64,000 nucleotides of DNA, from assembly GCF_016786325.1 (NCBI RefSeq), contig NZ_JADWYU010000203.1, positions 18,516 through 82,515 on the forward strand, written 5' to 3'. Position numbers and translations under genes: made by a program. This document shows, piece after piece, positions 53,901 to 61,343 of the stretch (positions are counted from its first letter, which is position 1; each line of letters begins with the position of its first letter). This stretch comes from Frankia nepalensis. Its GTDB lineage: Bacteria > Actinomycetota > Actinomycetes > Frankiales > Frankiaceae. Under the pieces are notes generated by a model. It was given only the letters and a program-made list of their open reading frames with translations. It was not told the origin of the DNA and did no database searches.

Positions 53901-54768
53901 CCGCGAGCTCGGCCAGGCCGGCCGGGTCCAGCCCGACCGCGCGAGCCCGGGAGAGCAACGCCTCGACCTCCTCGGCGAAGCCCCGGGTACGCAGGCACAC
54001 CCGCAGCGACGCCGGCCAGCGCGGCCGGCCGATCTCGCGCGAGCCCTCGATCAGGTCGCGCAGCCGGGTGAACCGCTCCGGACCGGTCAGCAGGCGCGGC
54101 GGCGGGTCGCCGGGGCGGGGGAACTCCCGCAGCACGGCGTAGCACCAGGCATGGAAGGTCCAGGCCACGGTGCCGCCGACAGCCGCGCCCACGCGCGCGG
54201 TGATCCTTTCGGAGAGCTCCCGCGCCGCCCGCCGGCCGAACGTGAGGACGAGGATCGAGCCGAGGTCCAGCCCCGCCTCGACGCGATGGGCGACCGCCTC
54301 CACCAGCGTCGTCGTCTTGCCCGTGCCCGGGCCGGCGAGAACCAGCAACGGGCCGCCCGGGTGCTCCACCACCGCCCGCTGGGTGTCGTCGAGCCGCGCG
54401 GGCTCGGCCCACCCGGCCGGCGTCGCCGACCGGTCGAGCCGGTAGCGGCGCGCGCCGGCGGCCGGCCGCGTCAGGGTGACCGGCTGACCGGCGCCGGCCC
54501 GCGCGTCGACGGGCTGTGTGTCGACGAACCCCGTGCCGGCAGACGCCGTGCCGACAGGCCCTGTGCCAACAGACCCTGCGCCGGCAGACCCTGTGCCGGC
54601 GGACCCTGCGCCGGCGGATCCCGCGCCAGGGTGTCCGTCGGCGGTGGGCGAGGTGGACACGGATACAGGAGACCACGCGGCTCCGACAGTTCCGCGATCG
54701 CCTCCGAGGGGTCGGGGGACCCCACCCGGGGGTGCGGCCTCCCGCTGGTGACGCCTGTCGGTGGTCAC
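50917..54768 (-). CDS. adnA: AdnA-type helicase-nuclease (UvrD motor + Fe-S RecB nuclease)
   Basis: First subunit of AdnAB, 1283 aa. It has an SF1A motor with Walker A LAGPGTGKTT (144-153), TFGRRAARELSERI, motif II AVFVDEYQDVDPAQE and SIYAFRGARVRG, and LTAHRAKGLEWDVVVV. The nuclease domain (about 1080-1270) has SIDRLELDAAGHVHVIDFKTGR split as SIDRLEL and VIDFKTGR. A complete four-Cys Fe-S set is visible: one Cys in SLRDCSLRWFLEH before the nuclease and CDYCSFRRSC at the end. Two low-complexity repeat regions are unusual (residues 49-83 and about 583-628). The GTG start 54768 has no ribosome site and the N-terminal 90 residues are not conserved, so the true start may be later. It is divergent from an SDR gene. 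Confidence 0.9.
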   Translation of the reverse strand: MTTDRRHQREAAPPGGVPRPLGGDRGTVGAAWSPVSVSTSPTADGHPGAGSAGAGSAGTGSAGAGSVGTGPVGTASAGTGFVDTQPVDARAGAGQPVTLTRPAAGARRYRLDRSATPAGWAEPARLDDTQRAVVEHPGGPLLVLAGPGTGKTTTLVEAVAHRVEAGLDLGSILVLTFGRRAARELSERITARVGAAVGGTVAWTFHAWCYAVLREFPRPGDPPPRLLTGPERFTRLRDLIEGSREIGRPRWPASLRVCLRTRGFAEEVEALLSRARAVGLDPAGLAELAVRAGRPDWAALAEFYTDYLDTLGFEGAVDYPELGHRAVALVRDPELGHAPRARYRAVFVDEYQDVDPAQERLLAALAAGGADVVAFGDPDQSIYAFRGARVRGLLDFPTRFRRADGSPADVRALGVCRRMTPSVLAASRQVASRLPMSGLPVAALRAHRALVSAEPDQAGQVEALSFPSEGAETEAIADLLRREHLTGGVPWHRMAVLTRSAEALPPVARALTAAGVPVDMAGDEPPLAARPAAALLLTALRCADDPASLTAADTRALLLSPLGGADPAGLRALGRALREHARAAEEPATVQEPATVQEPAAVEEPAAVEPAAAGSPEPDAAGSPEPDTEDARAARGLASSAELIRAALADPASIPDGVDAELARPVTEVGALLRAASRRSGGAPVDALWALWEGTGWPARLRRAAASGYGATRRAAEADLDAVVALFDAVGRLGERRGPGGGARGLIADLTSQDFAADSRAGAEVRPDAVRLLTAHRAKGLEWDVVVVRGVQDGAWPDLRAQHSLLGAEQLDAPERGGLRPPETSRDRWAEERRLFYVAVTRARRRLVVTAVDTAGEEGVTGENGSRRGEFLTELGVRVTDGSTWTPRPLNLASLVATLRRLAVEPTASPALRRATHRRLAALAAAADHGDRPLVPAAHPDRWWGARELTSSEVPVVPADEPIRLSGSSLSSLRDCSLRWFLEHEAHAGRPATSAQSFGRVVHALADEVTSGRTPATLAALDARLDTVWRQVAFEAQWRSDQERAAARDALARFLDWHAAERGRVLVGSEQRFSVDLTVDGRPVRLRGSIDRLELDAAGHVHVIDFKTGRAAVAPRDLAEHVQLGTYQLAIREGAVDPGSFPDRRQGTGDRGGERLERPGDAPPEAPARAEPAAPPEAAQAAWPAGRGDRPAVPGGAELVHLRRDADGDRTGPREPGEPAGPPQIQRQEALPAGRSWVDELLGQAVRTITTETFAPTPGPSCDYCSFRRSCPAWPAEGGQVVD
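52886..53020. repeat. Intragenic tandem repeats in adnA (linker)
   Basis: Two repeat types lie next to each other: 24-bp units coding AAGSPEPD twice, and 18-bp units coding PATVQE/PAAVEE four times. They form an acidic, proline-rich linker inside the motor part of AdnA. Copy number may vary between strains. Confidence 0.8.
54520..54624. repeat. 15-bp tandem repeats near the adnA start
   Basis: Seven 15-bp units on the coding strand give the pentapeptides AGSAG, AGSAG, TGSAG, AGSVG, TGPVG, TASAG and TGFVD (AdnA residues 49-83). If AdnA starts further downstream, this would be an untranslated repeat in its leader. Confidence 0.8.
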
Positions 54769-54786
54769 TGTGGGAGCCTGAGGGAT

Positions 54787-55539
54787 ATGGGAGAGTGCAC
54801 GGACAAGGTCGTGCTGGTCACGGGGGCGGGCGCGGGCATCGGCGCGGCCTGCGCCCGCCGGCTCGGCGACGCCGGCGCGCGGGTCGTCGTCGCCGACCTC
54901 GACGAGGCGTCGGCCAAGGGCACCGCCGACGAGCTTGAGCGCGCTGGCGTGACCGCGCTCGCCCTCGGGCTGGACGTGACCGACCCGGACGCGGTGAGCG
55001 GCGCCGTCGCGGCGGCCGTGCGGACGTTCGGCCGGCTCGACCTGGCCGTCAACAACGCCGGGATCTCGCTGCCCCGCCAGCCCGTGGACAAGATCCCGGT
55101 CGACGACTGGCGGCGGGTCGTCGAGACCAACCTGAACGGCGTCTTCTACTGCCTGCGGGCCGAGATCCCCGCGATGCTGGAGGCGGGCGGCGGGTCAATC
55201 GTGAACATGGCCTCCGTGCTCGGCGTCGTCGGTTTCACGGAAGCCGCCGCGTATGTGGCGGCGAAGCACGGCGTCATCGGGCTCACGAAGACGGCGGCGC
55301 TGGAGTACGCCACCCGCGGCATCCGGATCAACGCGGTCGCCCCGAGCTTCGTCGACACCGCGATGATGGGCGGCGGCGACGGGAAGCGGAAGATGCGCGG
55401 TGCCGCGCTCCTCGCCCCGATGGCCCGGTTCGCCACTGTGGACGAGGTCGCCGAGATCGTCCTCTTCCTGCTGTCCGACCGCTCCTCGATCGTCACCGGG
55501 AGCGTCTACCTGGCCGACGCCGGCTACGCCGCCCGCTAG
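54787..55539 (+). CDS. Short-chain dehydrogenase/reductase (SDR)
   Basis: Classical 250-aa SDR. Coenzyme motif TGAGAGIG lies near residues 13-20, with NNAGIS, the Ser of VNMASVLG and the YxxxK pair Y156/K160 (YVAAKHG), then NAVAPSFVDTAMM and a C-terminal GSVYLADAGYA. An Asp after strand 2 (VVADLDEAS) favours NAD. ATG 54787 has gggag 10 nt upstream. It is only 18 bp from the divergent adnA start, so their promoters must overlap. It is otherwise unconnected; the substrate is unknown. Confidence 0.9.
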   Translation: MGECTDKVVLVTGAGAGIGAACARRLGDAGARVVVADLDEASAKGTADELERAGVTALALGLDVTDPDAVSGAVAAAVRTFGRLDLAVNNAGISLPRQPVDKIPVDDWRRVVETNLNGVFYCLRAEIPAMLEAGGGSIVNMASVLGVVGFTEAAAYVAAKHGVIGLTKTAALEYATRGIRINAVAPSFVDTAMMGGGDGKRKMRGAALLAPMARFATVDEVAEIVLFLLSDRSSIVTGSVYLADAGYAAR

Positions 55540-55591
55540 GAGTCCTGGAAGGACGGCGTGGCCGGCGGCCTCGCGGCGGGCACTGGGCAGG

Positions 55592-55993
55592 TCACGGCGC
55601 CTGGCCGTCCCAGCGGGCGCGGGTGAGGTCGACCCGGTCGCCGTCGGGGCGCAGTGGGGTGCGGTCGGCGACGAGGCGGGCGATCGCCTCCACCGGCGCC
55701 GTCGGGTTGGGCTCGCCGGTGGCGCGGATGACCCGGTGCCAGGGGACGTCCTCCTCGTGGCCGAAGCGGGCGAGGACGGCGCCGACGTGGCGGCCGGTGC
55801 CTCCGCCGACGTACTCGGCCACGTCGCCGTAGGTCATCACCTTGCCGGGCGGGATCCGGGCGACCGCGTCGAGCACCGCCTTGGCGTACTCGCCGGGCTG
55901 GCCGCCGACGTGGATGCGCACCCGGGTGCCCAGCCCGGCGGACACGCTCCCCGGCGCCTTCCCGCCCCGGCCGTCGGGCCGAAGTCCGCTCAT
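55592..55993 (-). CDS. Alkyltransferase-like (ATL) protein
   Basis: A 133-aa relative of O6-methylguanine-DNA methyltransferase. The DNA-binding helix-turn-helix region YAKAVLDAVARIPPGKVMTYGDVAEYVG is intact. The active-site motif is PWHRVI, where true methyltransferases have PCHRV; the alkyl-accepting Cys is replaced by Trp. Such ATL proteins bind O6-alkylguanine tightly and hand it to nucleotide excision repair. The first 25 residues are a disordered lead, and the start (ATG 55993) has no clear ribosome site; the conserved part begins near RVRIHVGGQ. Confidence 0.88.
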   Translation of the reverse strand: MSGLRPDGRGGKAPGSVSAGLGTRVRIHVGGQPGEYAKAVLDAVARIPPGKVMTYGDVAEYVGGGTGRHVGAVLARFGHEEDVPWHRVIRATGEPNPTAPVEAIARLVADRTPLRPDGDRVDLTRARWDGQAP

Positions 55994-56419
55994 GGGCTCA
56001 GCATGCCAGGCGAGTCCGACAGGTCAGGCAGACCGCGTCCTGGTCGCCATATCAGCCAAGGTTCCCCCGACCAACGGCCCACGCCGGATGCCGGATGCCG
56101 GATGCCGGTGAAGTGTCCGCCGAAACGCGGCTCAGGGCTCGCGGATCGACGGACAAGTCGGTTGTCCGTCGCCGACCTGTCCGCGCCCAACCAGAAGATC
56201 GCTGCCCCTCCCGGACTGTCCGGCAGAGCACGGTCCAGGACGCGCGTTCCGGCGGGCGCTCCGGGCGCGCCACACGCGGGGCGGAGGAGCGCGGCAAGGA
56301 CAGCGTTCCCGGATGTGGCGCCGGCGCCGTCCGACCGTGACGGGCCCACGCGTGACGAAGGCCCCGCCATGAGGCGGGGCCTTCGCGCGTCGCGGGAGCG
56401 GACTGGGCCGAGAGCGGGC
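55994..56419. other. Intergenic region ATL-MoeZ
   Basis: About 425 bp without a supported gene. It contains three tandem copies of ccggatg (56084-56104), an inverted repeat cgacggaca/tgtccgtcg (56147-56171) and the MoeZ terminator (56356-56385). The promoter of the ATL gene probably lies in the first part. Confidence 0.6.
56356..56385 (-). terminator. Hairpin terminator of moeZ
   Basis: Perfect 13-bp stem cgaaggccccgcc/ggcggggccttcg with loop atga, 35-64 bp past the moeZ stop codon. Confidence 0.85.
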
Positions 56420-57595
56420 TCAGTAGACCGGCAGAGTCCTGTCGACCTGGGTGGCCCAGGCGGTGACGCCGCCCTGGACGTGCACGGCCGTGGAGAAGCC
56501 GGCGCCCTTCAGGGTGGCGAGCGCCTCGGCCGAGCGGACGCCGGACTTGCAGTAAAGGACGACGCGCCTGTCCTGCGGCAGCTCGGACAGGTGGGCCGGC
56601 AGGTCACCCTTGGGGATCAGCCGGGCGCCCGGGATCCGGACGATCTCCCATTCGGCCGGCTCGCGGACGTCGATCAGCTCGAGCGGGGTGCCCTGGTCGA
56701 TCCACTCCTTCAGCTCGCCGGCGGTGATGGTCGAGCCGGCGGCCGCGAGCTGCGCCTCCTCCGAGACGACGCCGCAGAACGCCTCGTAGTCGTCGATGAG
56801 CGAGGTGATCGTCGGGTTCTTGCCGCACAGCGGGCACTCCGGGTCCTTGCGGACCTTGATGGAGCGGTAGCTCATCTCCAGGGCGTCGTAGACCATCAGC
56901 CGGCCGACCAGCGGATCGCCGACGCCGGTCAGCACCTTGATGGCCTCGGTGACCTGGATCGACCCGATCGACGCGCAGAGCACGCCGAGCACGCCGCCCT
57001 CGGCGCAGGACGGCACCATGCCGGGGGGCGGGGGCTCCGGGTACAGGCAGCGGTAGCACGGCCCGTGCTCCGCCCAGAAGACGCTGGCCTGCCCGTCGAA
57101 CCGGTAGATCGAGCCCCAGACGTACGGCTTGCCGAGCAGCACCGCCGCGTCGTTCACCAGGTAGCGGGTCGCGAAGTTGTCGGTGCCGTCGACGATCAGG
57201 TCGTACTGGCTGAAGATCTCCATGACGTTGTCGGTGTCGAGCCGCGTCTCGTGCAGCACGACGTTGACATACGGGTTGATCTCCAGGACCGTGTCGCGCG
57301 CCGACTCGGCTTTGCTGCGCCCGACGTCGGACTGGCCGTGGATGATCTGACGCTGCAGGTTCGACTCGTCGACCGTGTCGAACTCGACGATCCCGAGCGT
57401 CCCGACGCCGGCCGCGGCCAGGTACATGAGCGTCGGCGACCCGAGGCCACCCGCGCCGACCGCCAGGACCTTGGCGTTCTTCAGGCGCTTCTGCCCGTCC
57501 ATCGCGACATCCGGAATGATCAGGTGCCGGGAGTAACGGCGGATCTCGTCGACGGAGAGCTCGTCGGCGGGCGCCACCAGAGGTGGAAGGGACAC
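56420..57595 (-). CDS. moeZ: MoeZ-type adenylyltransferase/sulfurtransferase
   Basis: A 391-aa protein matching the length of mycobacterial MoeZ. The N-terminal ThiF/MoeB domain (about 15-270) has ATP motif AVGAGGLGSPTLMYLA, FDTVDESNLQRQI and DGTDNFATRYLVND. The zinc-type cysteines are CYRC and CPLCG, and the adenylylation loop Cys-containing VPSCAEGG is intact. A C-terminal rhodanese domain (about 290-391) has catalytic Cys in VLYCKSGVRSAEA. It activates sulfur-carrier proteins for molybdopterin, cysteine or thiamine-type biosynthesis. The GTG start 57595 follows aaggag, giving VSLPPLVAPADELSVDEIRR. Confidence 0.95.
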   Translation of the reverse strand: MSLPPLVAPADELSVDEIRRYSRHLIIPDVAMDGQKRLKNAKVLAVGAGGLGSPTLMYLAAAGVGTLGIVEFDTVDESNLQRQIIHGQSDVGRSKAESARDTVLEINPYVNVVLHETRLDTDNVMEIFSQYDLIVDGTDNFATRYLVNDAAVLLGKPYVWGSIYRFDGQASVFWAEHGPCYRCLYPEPPPPGMVPSCAEGGVLGVLCASIGSIQVTEAIKVLTGVGDPLVGRLMVYDALEMSYRSIKVRKDPECPLCGKNPTITSLIDDYEAFCGVVSEEAQLAAAGSTITAGELKEWIDQGTPLELIDVREPAEWEIVRIPGARLIPKGDLPAHLSELPQDRRVVLYCKSGVRSAEALATLKGAGFSTAVHVQGGVTAWATQVDRTLPVY

Positions 57596-58043
57596 ACGTG
57601 CTCCTTGCGTTCGGCATCGCCGGGTGAGGGCGTTCCCTCGACGATGCCACAGGTCTGACCGTCGCCGGTCCGTCTCGGCGGACCCGCGGCGGCCGGTGGG
57701 CAGGCGGTCCGCGCCGCGCCGCGGCGCCGCGGACCACCTCAGGTGCAGCGCCCGCGGCCGGCCGCGTGTTCCCACCGCCCCCACCGCGTGTTCCCGCCGT
57801 CCCACCGCGTGGTCCCGACGCCTCCGTCACGGCCTCGGCCGCCGCCGATGGCCGGCCGGGACCAGCCCGGGCACCGAGACCGAGGCCGTGACGGAGGGCG
57901 ACCGCCCCGGGGCCGTCAGCCGTCGCCGGGGGCCGAGTGCCGTCGAAACGCGACGGGTGAATCGCCAGCGCGCGGTGAAGCGCGACGAAGCGGTGGATCC
58001 ACCGATCCCACGGTGACCGATCGGGTACACCAAGCGGCGCGCA

Positions 58044-58087
58044 ATTCTTCCGCAACGTCAGATTCTATTCTTCCGCAACGTCAGATT
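58044..58087. repeat. Perfect 21-bp direct repeat upstream of the NRPS gene
   Basis: The 21-mer starting attcttccgcaacg occurs at 58044-58064 and 58067-58087 with a 2-bp spacer (period 23 bp, about two helical turns). Two copies on the same helix face suggest cooperative activator binding. Confidence 0.75.
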
Positions 58088-58102
58088 TCATTCGCGAATG
58101 AA
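58087..58102. promoter_or_regulatory. 16-bp perfect palindrome
   Basis: ttcattcg followed by cgaatgaa, with no spacer, abuts the second direct repeat (one base shared). It is a candidate dimer-binding site between the activator repeats and the promoter. Confidence 0.55.
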
Positions 58103-58126
58103 AGAAGACCCCGCGCGCTGGCCAAT

Positions 58127-58152
58127 TGGTATTTAAATACCATTGCTATGCT
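58127..58152 (+). promoter_or_regulatory. Promoter with palindromic operator for the A-T-TE synthetase
   Basis: A perfect 16-bp palindrome tggtatttaaatacca (58127-58142) is followed by -10-like TATGCT (58147-58152), 42 bp before the GTG start. A -35-like ttggta (58126-58131) overlaps the palindrome's left end at a 15-bp spacing, so a repressor here would block the polymerase. ccaattgg (58122-58129) is a further small palindrome. Elements are read by eye. Confidence 0.55.
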
Positions 58153-58193
58153 AAGCCGTCCTGAGGCGTGCCGAAGCTCTGGAAGGGCCTGGT

Positions 58194-61100
58194 GTGACGG
58201 CACTATCCAATCCAGCGGTGTCCGGCCCGCGCCCGAGACCCTCGGTCCAGCCGCTCACCGCGAACGAACTGGACGGCGACGTGGTCGACCGTTTCCGGCT
58301 CGTCGCGCGGCTGTGTGCCACGGAGCTCGCCGTGAGCGCGCCACGGGGCACGCTGACCTACGCCGAGCTGGACCACTGGTCGGACGACCTCGCCCGGCGG
58401 CTGCTGGACCGCGCCCACGAGTCCGCCGAAACCGGCGAGGCCAGGTTCTCGGACCGGGCGTCCCGCGCCGCGGCGGACCGGCAGGGCGCGCCTGACCGCC
58501 CGGTCGCCATCCTGCTCGGGCACGACCCGGCGGCCGTGGTCGCGATGATCGGCGTCCTCAAGGCCGGCCGGCCGTTCCTGGCGCTCGACTCCTCCCTGCC
58601 CCCCGATCGCCTGGCCAGGGTGCTCGAGCTCGCCGACGCCGACCTGTGCGTGTGCGGCGGCCCGGCCCTCGGCTACACCGTCGGTGGCACGGGCGCCGAT
58701 CTGGGCGGCACCGACGTCGCGCCCGACCCGGCCCGCCTCCTCCCGCCCTGGGTGGAGCGGATCGAGATCGGCGTACCGCCCCCTGGCCGCCCCGAGCCGA
58801 CGAGCCTGGCCCCGTTCGCCGTGTCCGCCGCCACGCAGGCGCCCGGGCCCGCGGACGGCCGCGCCGGCGGCCGGGCGGCCGGGGCCCAGACCACGCCCGG
58901 CGGGCTCGCGGGGCCGTCGGGTCGAGCGCCGCGCAGGTCCGGCGGCGACCTGGCCATGCTGATCTTCACGTCCGGCTCCACGGGAACCCCGAAGGGGGTG
59001 ATGTGGAACCACCGCACCCTGCTCCGCCACGTCAGCGTGTTCCAGGACGGTGTCGGGCTCACGGCCGACGACAGGCTGGGCCTCCTGCTGCCGTACAGCT
59101 TCATCTCCGGCGCAAGCATGGTCTTTCGCAGCCTGCTGACGGGCGCCACCCTGTCGATGTACGACCCGCGCGCTCACGGCATGCGCGCGCTGCCCGCCTG
59201 GCTACGGGCCGAACGCCCGACCGTCCTGTGGTTCACCCCGTCCCTGCTGCGCGCCGTGGCGGGCGCCCTCGACCCCGGTGAGGTGCTCGGCTCCGTACGC
59301 TGCGTGACGACGGCCAGCGACGCGCTGCACGCGCGCGACGCCCGCCTCCTGCGCCAGCACCTGCCGTACGAGGCGGCGGTCGTCGTCTCGTACGGCTCCT
59401 CGGAGGCGGGCCTCGTCACGCTCGGGATAACCGGGCCCGGCGAGCCGCTGCCGGACGGCGTCCTGCCGGCCGGCGTCCCGCAGCCGGGCACGGCCGTGCG
59501 GCTGCTGCGCGACGACGGCACCGAGGCGGCCCCCGGCGAGGCCGGCGAGATCGTGGTCGCCGGCCGCTACCTGACGGGCGGGTACTGGCGCGATCCGGAG
59601 CAGACCGCCGCCCGGTACGGCGTCGGAGACGACGGAGTGCCGTACTACCGGTCGGGCGACGCCGGCCGGTTCGGGCCCGACGGGCTGCTGCGGATCACCG
59701 GCCGCCTCGACGGCATGGTCAAGGTACGCGGCTACCTGGTGGAGCCGATCGAGATCGAGGCCGCGCTGCTGTCCTCCGAGGAGGTCAGCGACGCCGTCGT
59801 GGCGACGGACGCGTCGACGGAGCCGGCCCGGCTGGTTGCCTACGTCGTCCCGTCGCCGAGCAGCCGCCCGTCCCCGGCGTCGATCCGCCGGCTGCTGCGG
59901 GCTCGGCTGCCGGCGTACATGGTGCCGTCGACGGTGATGATCCTCCCGGCGCTGCCACGCACCGAGCGCGGCAAGGTGGACCGCAAGGCGCTCCCGCCGG
60001 CGCCACCCGCGCTGGCCGGCGACCTGCCGCGCAACGACTGGGAGGAAGCGGTCGCCGGGCTGTGGGCCCGGGTGCTCGACCTGGACTCGGTCGGCATCCA
60101 TGACGACTTCCTGGAGCTCGGCGGCGACTCGCTGGCCGCGCAGGACGTCGTGTCCCGCCTGTTCGAGGAGCTCGGGGTGCGGCTGCCGACGTCGGTGCTC
60201 GCGCAGGCGCCGACGGTGGCGGAGCTCGCGGCGGTGGCCGCGCAGGCCTCGTCGAGCGCGTCGAGGATCACGCCACGCCATCCCGACGTGATCCCGCTGC
60301 GGACCGGTGGGACCGGGGTGCCGCTGTTCTGCTTCTCCGGTGCCGGCGGACTGGCGATCGCGATGCTGGCGCTGGCCGCGAACTTCGACGGGGAACGACC
60401 CGTCTACGGGCTGCAGGCGCACGGGCTCGAGCGCCGGGGCCTCCCGGACTGGACGGTCGAGGCGGCGGCACGCCGGCACGTCCGCGCGCTGCGGCTGCTG
60501 GCGCCCCGTGGGCCGTACCTGCTGGTCGGGCACTCGTTCGGCGGCCTGGTCGCCCTCGAGACGGCGCACCTGCTGCGCGCGGCCGGCGAGCACGTCGGCC
60601 TGCTCGCCCTCATCGACTCCACCCCGCCGGGCGGGCTACGGGTGTCCATGACGGGCTCGATCGTGTCCTCGCAGCACTCGGGCGGCCCCGAGCAGGCCGG
60701 CGGCTCCTACAGCTGGGACAAACCGCCGCGGGCCTGGCCGCCGCGGCCGGCGCCGCCGGCGGACGGCCAGACCTCGGCCGCCAGGCGGGCCCTCGACCGG
60801 GCGCCGCGCTTCCTCTCCGACCGGGCGCCGCGCTTCCTCACCGACCGGGCGGACCTGCTCCGGACGATGGCCCACCGGGCGAGCCGGATCGGCCTGGTGC
60901 CGCTGACCGGCCTCGTCCAGTTCCCGGACGACCGCCAGTTCCGCACCTTCTACGACCAGGGCCGACTGGTGTCGATGACCTACCGGCCGGCGCCCTGGAC
61001 CGGGCGCGCGCTGCTGTGGCAGGCCGCCGCCAAGGTGTCGAACCCGGAGCTGCGCCCGGTCAGCGGCCCGTGGGCCCAACTGCTCACCGGCAGGGACGCC

Positions 61101-61223
61101 GTGGCCAGGACGGTGGTCGGCAACCACGACAGCATCCTGCGGGAGCCCCTCGTCGGGGCGCTCGCCGACGACATCCGCGCCCGGATCGCCCACCTCGACC
61201 AGGACGTCTCCGGCGGTTCCTGA
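58194..61223 (+). CDS. A-T-TE mini-NRPS (adenylation, carrier, thioesterase)
   Basis: A 1009-aa stand-alone synthetase with no condensation domain. Adenylation domain: P-loop A3 IFTSGSTGTPKG (257-268), YGSSEAG as A5, SGDAGRFGPDG as A7, RLDGMVKVRGYLVEP as A8 and catalytic Lys K594 in TERGKVDRKAL. At the A4 position, where amino-acid-activating domains have Asp (FD), the chain reads YSFISGAS with I304, so the substrate probably lacks an alpha-amino group. Carrier domain: S646 in LGGDSLAAQ. Thioesterase: GHSFGG with S781 and H978 in GNHDS. The layout equals alpha-keto-acid dimerising furanone/quinone synthetases. Linkers are unusually Pro/Ala-rich (about 215-255, 845-890). GTG 58194 follows ggaaggg. 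Confidence 0.88.
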   Translation: MTALSNPAVSGPRPRPSVQPLTANELDGDVVDRFRLVARLCATELAVSAPRGTLTYAELDHWSDDLARRLLDRAHESAETGEARFSDRASRAAADRQGAPDRPVAILLGHDPAAVVAMIGVLKAGRPFLALDSSLPPDRLARVLELADADLCVCGGPALGYTVGGTGADLGGTDVAPDPARLLPPWVERIEIGVPPPGRPEPTSLAPFAVSAATQAPGPADGRAGGRAAGAQTTPGGLAGPSGRAPRRSGGDLAMLIFTSGSTGTPKGVMWNHRTLLRHVSVFQDGVGLTADDRLGLLLPYSFISGASMVFRSLLTGATLSMYDPRAHGMRALPAWLRAERPTVLWFTPSLLRAVAGALDPGEVLGSVRCVTTASDALHARDARLLRQHLPYEAAVVVSYGSSEAGLVTLGITGPGEPLPDGVLPAGVPQPGTAVRLLRDDGTEAAPGEAGEIVVAGRYLTGGYWRDPEQTAARYGVGDDGVPYYRSGDAGRFGPDGLLRITGRLDGMVKVRGYLVEPIEIEAALLSSEEVSDAVVATDASTEPARLVAYVVPSPSSRPSPASIRRLLRARLPAYMVPSTVMILPALPRTERGKVDRKALPPAPPALAGDLPRNDWEEAVAGLWARVLDLDSVGIHDDFLELGGDSLAAQDVVSRLFEELGVRLPTSVLAQAPTVAELAAVAAQASSSASRITPRHPDVIPLRTGGTGVPLFCFSGAGGLAIAMLALAANFDGERPVYGLQAHGLERRGLPDWTVEAAARRHVRALRLLAPRGPYLLVGHSFGGLVALETAHLLRAAGEHVGLLALIDSTPPGGLRVSMTGSIVSSQHSGGPEQAGGSYSWDKPPRAWPPRPAPPADGQTSAARRALDRAPRFLSDRAPRFLTDRADLLRTMAHRASRIGLVPLTGLVQFPDDRQFRTFYDQGRLVSMTYRPAPWTGRALLWQAAAKVSNPELRPVSGPWAQLLTGRDAVARTVVGNHDSILREPLVGALADDIRARIAHLDQDVSGGS

Positions 61224-61323
61224 CCGCGGCCGACGACCCGGGGAAGGCGCCGGGGACGATCCGGCGGACGCCAGGGACCGGAAGGCGCCAGACCGGGTGG
61301 GGTGCCGGCCCGGCGGAGCTGGC

Positions 61324-61343
61324 GCGCGTCCCGTGGGACGCGC
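61324..61343. terminator. Hairpin between convergent NRPS and ku genes
   Basis: Perfect 9-bp stem gcgcgtccc/gggacgcgc with a 2-nt centre, directly adjoining the ku stop codon and 100 bp after the synthetase stop codon; can terminate both. Confidence 0.65.

Larger units (their letters stand above)
57596..58193. other. Regulatory intergenic region moeZ-NRPS
   Basis: About 600 bp. The first 420 bp are ordinary GC-rich DNA. The last 170 bp drop sharply in GC content and contain repeated and palindromic elements described separately, directly before the A-T-TE synthetase. No gene is supported. Confidence 0.7.

Noticed and set aside
51166..54786. Open frame running into the SDR gene at 54787 and opposite adnA
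   Set aside because: Only the part from ATG 54787 has SDR motifs and a ribosome site; the upstream 1200 codons are the antisense of adnA.
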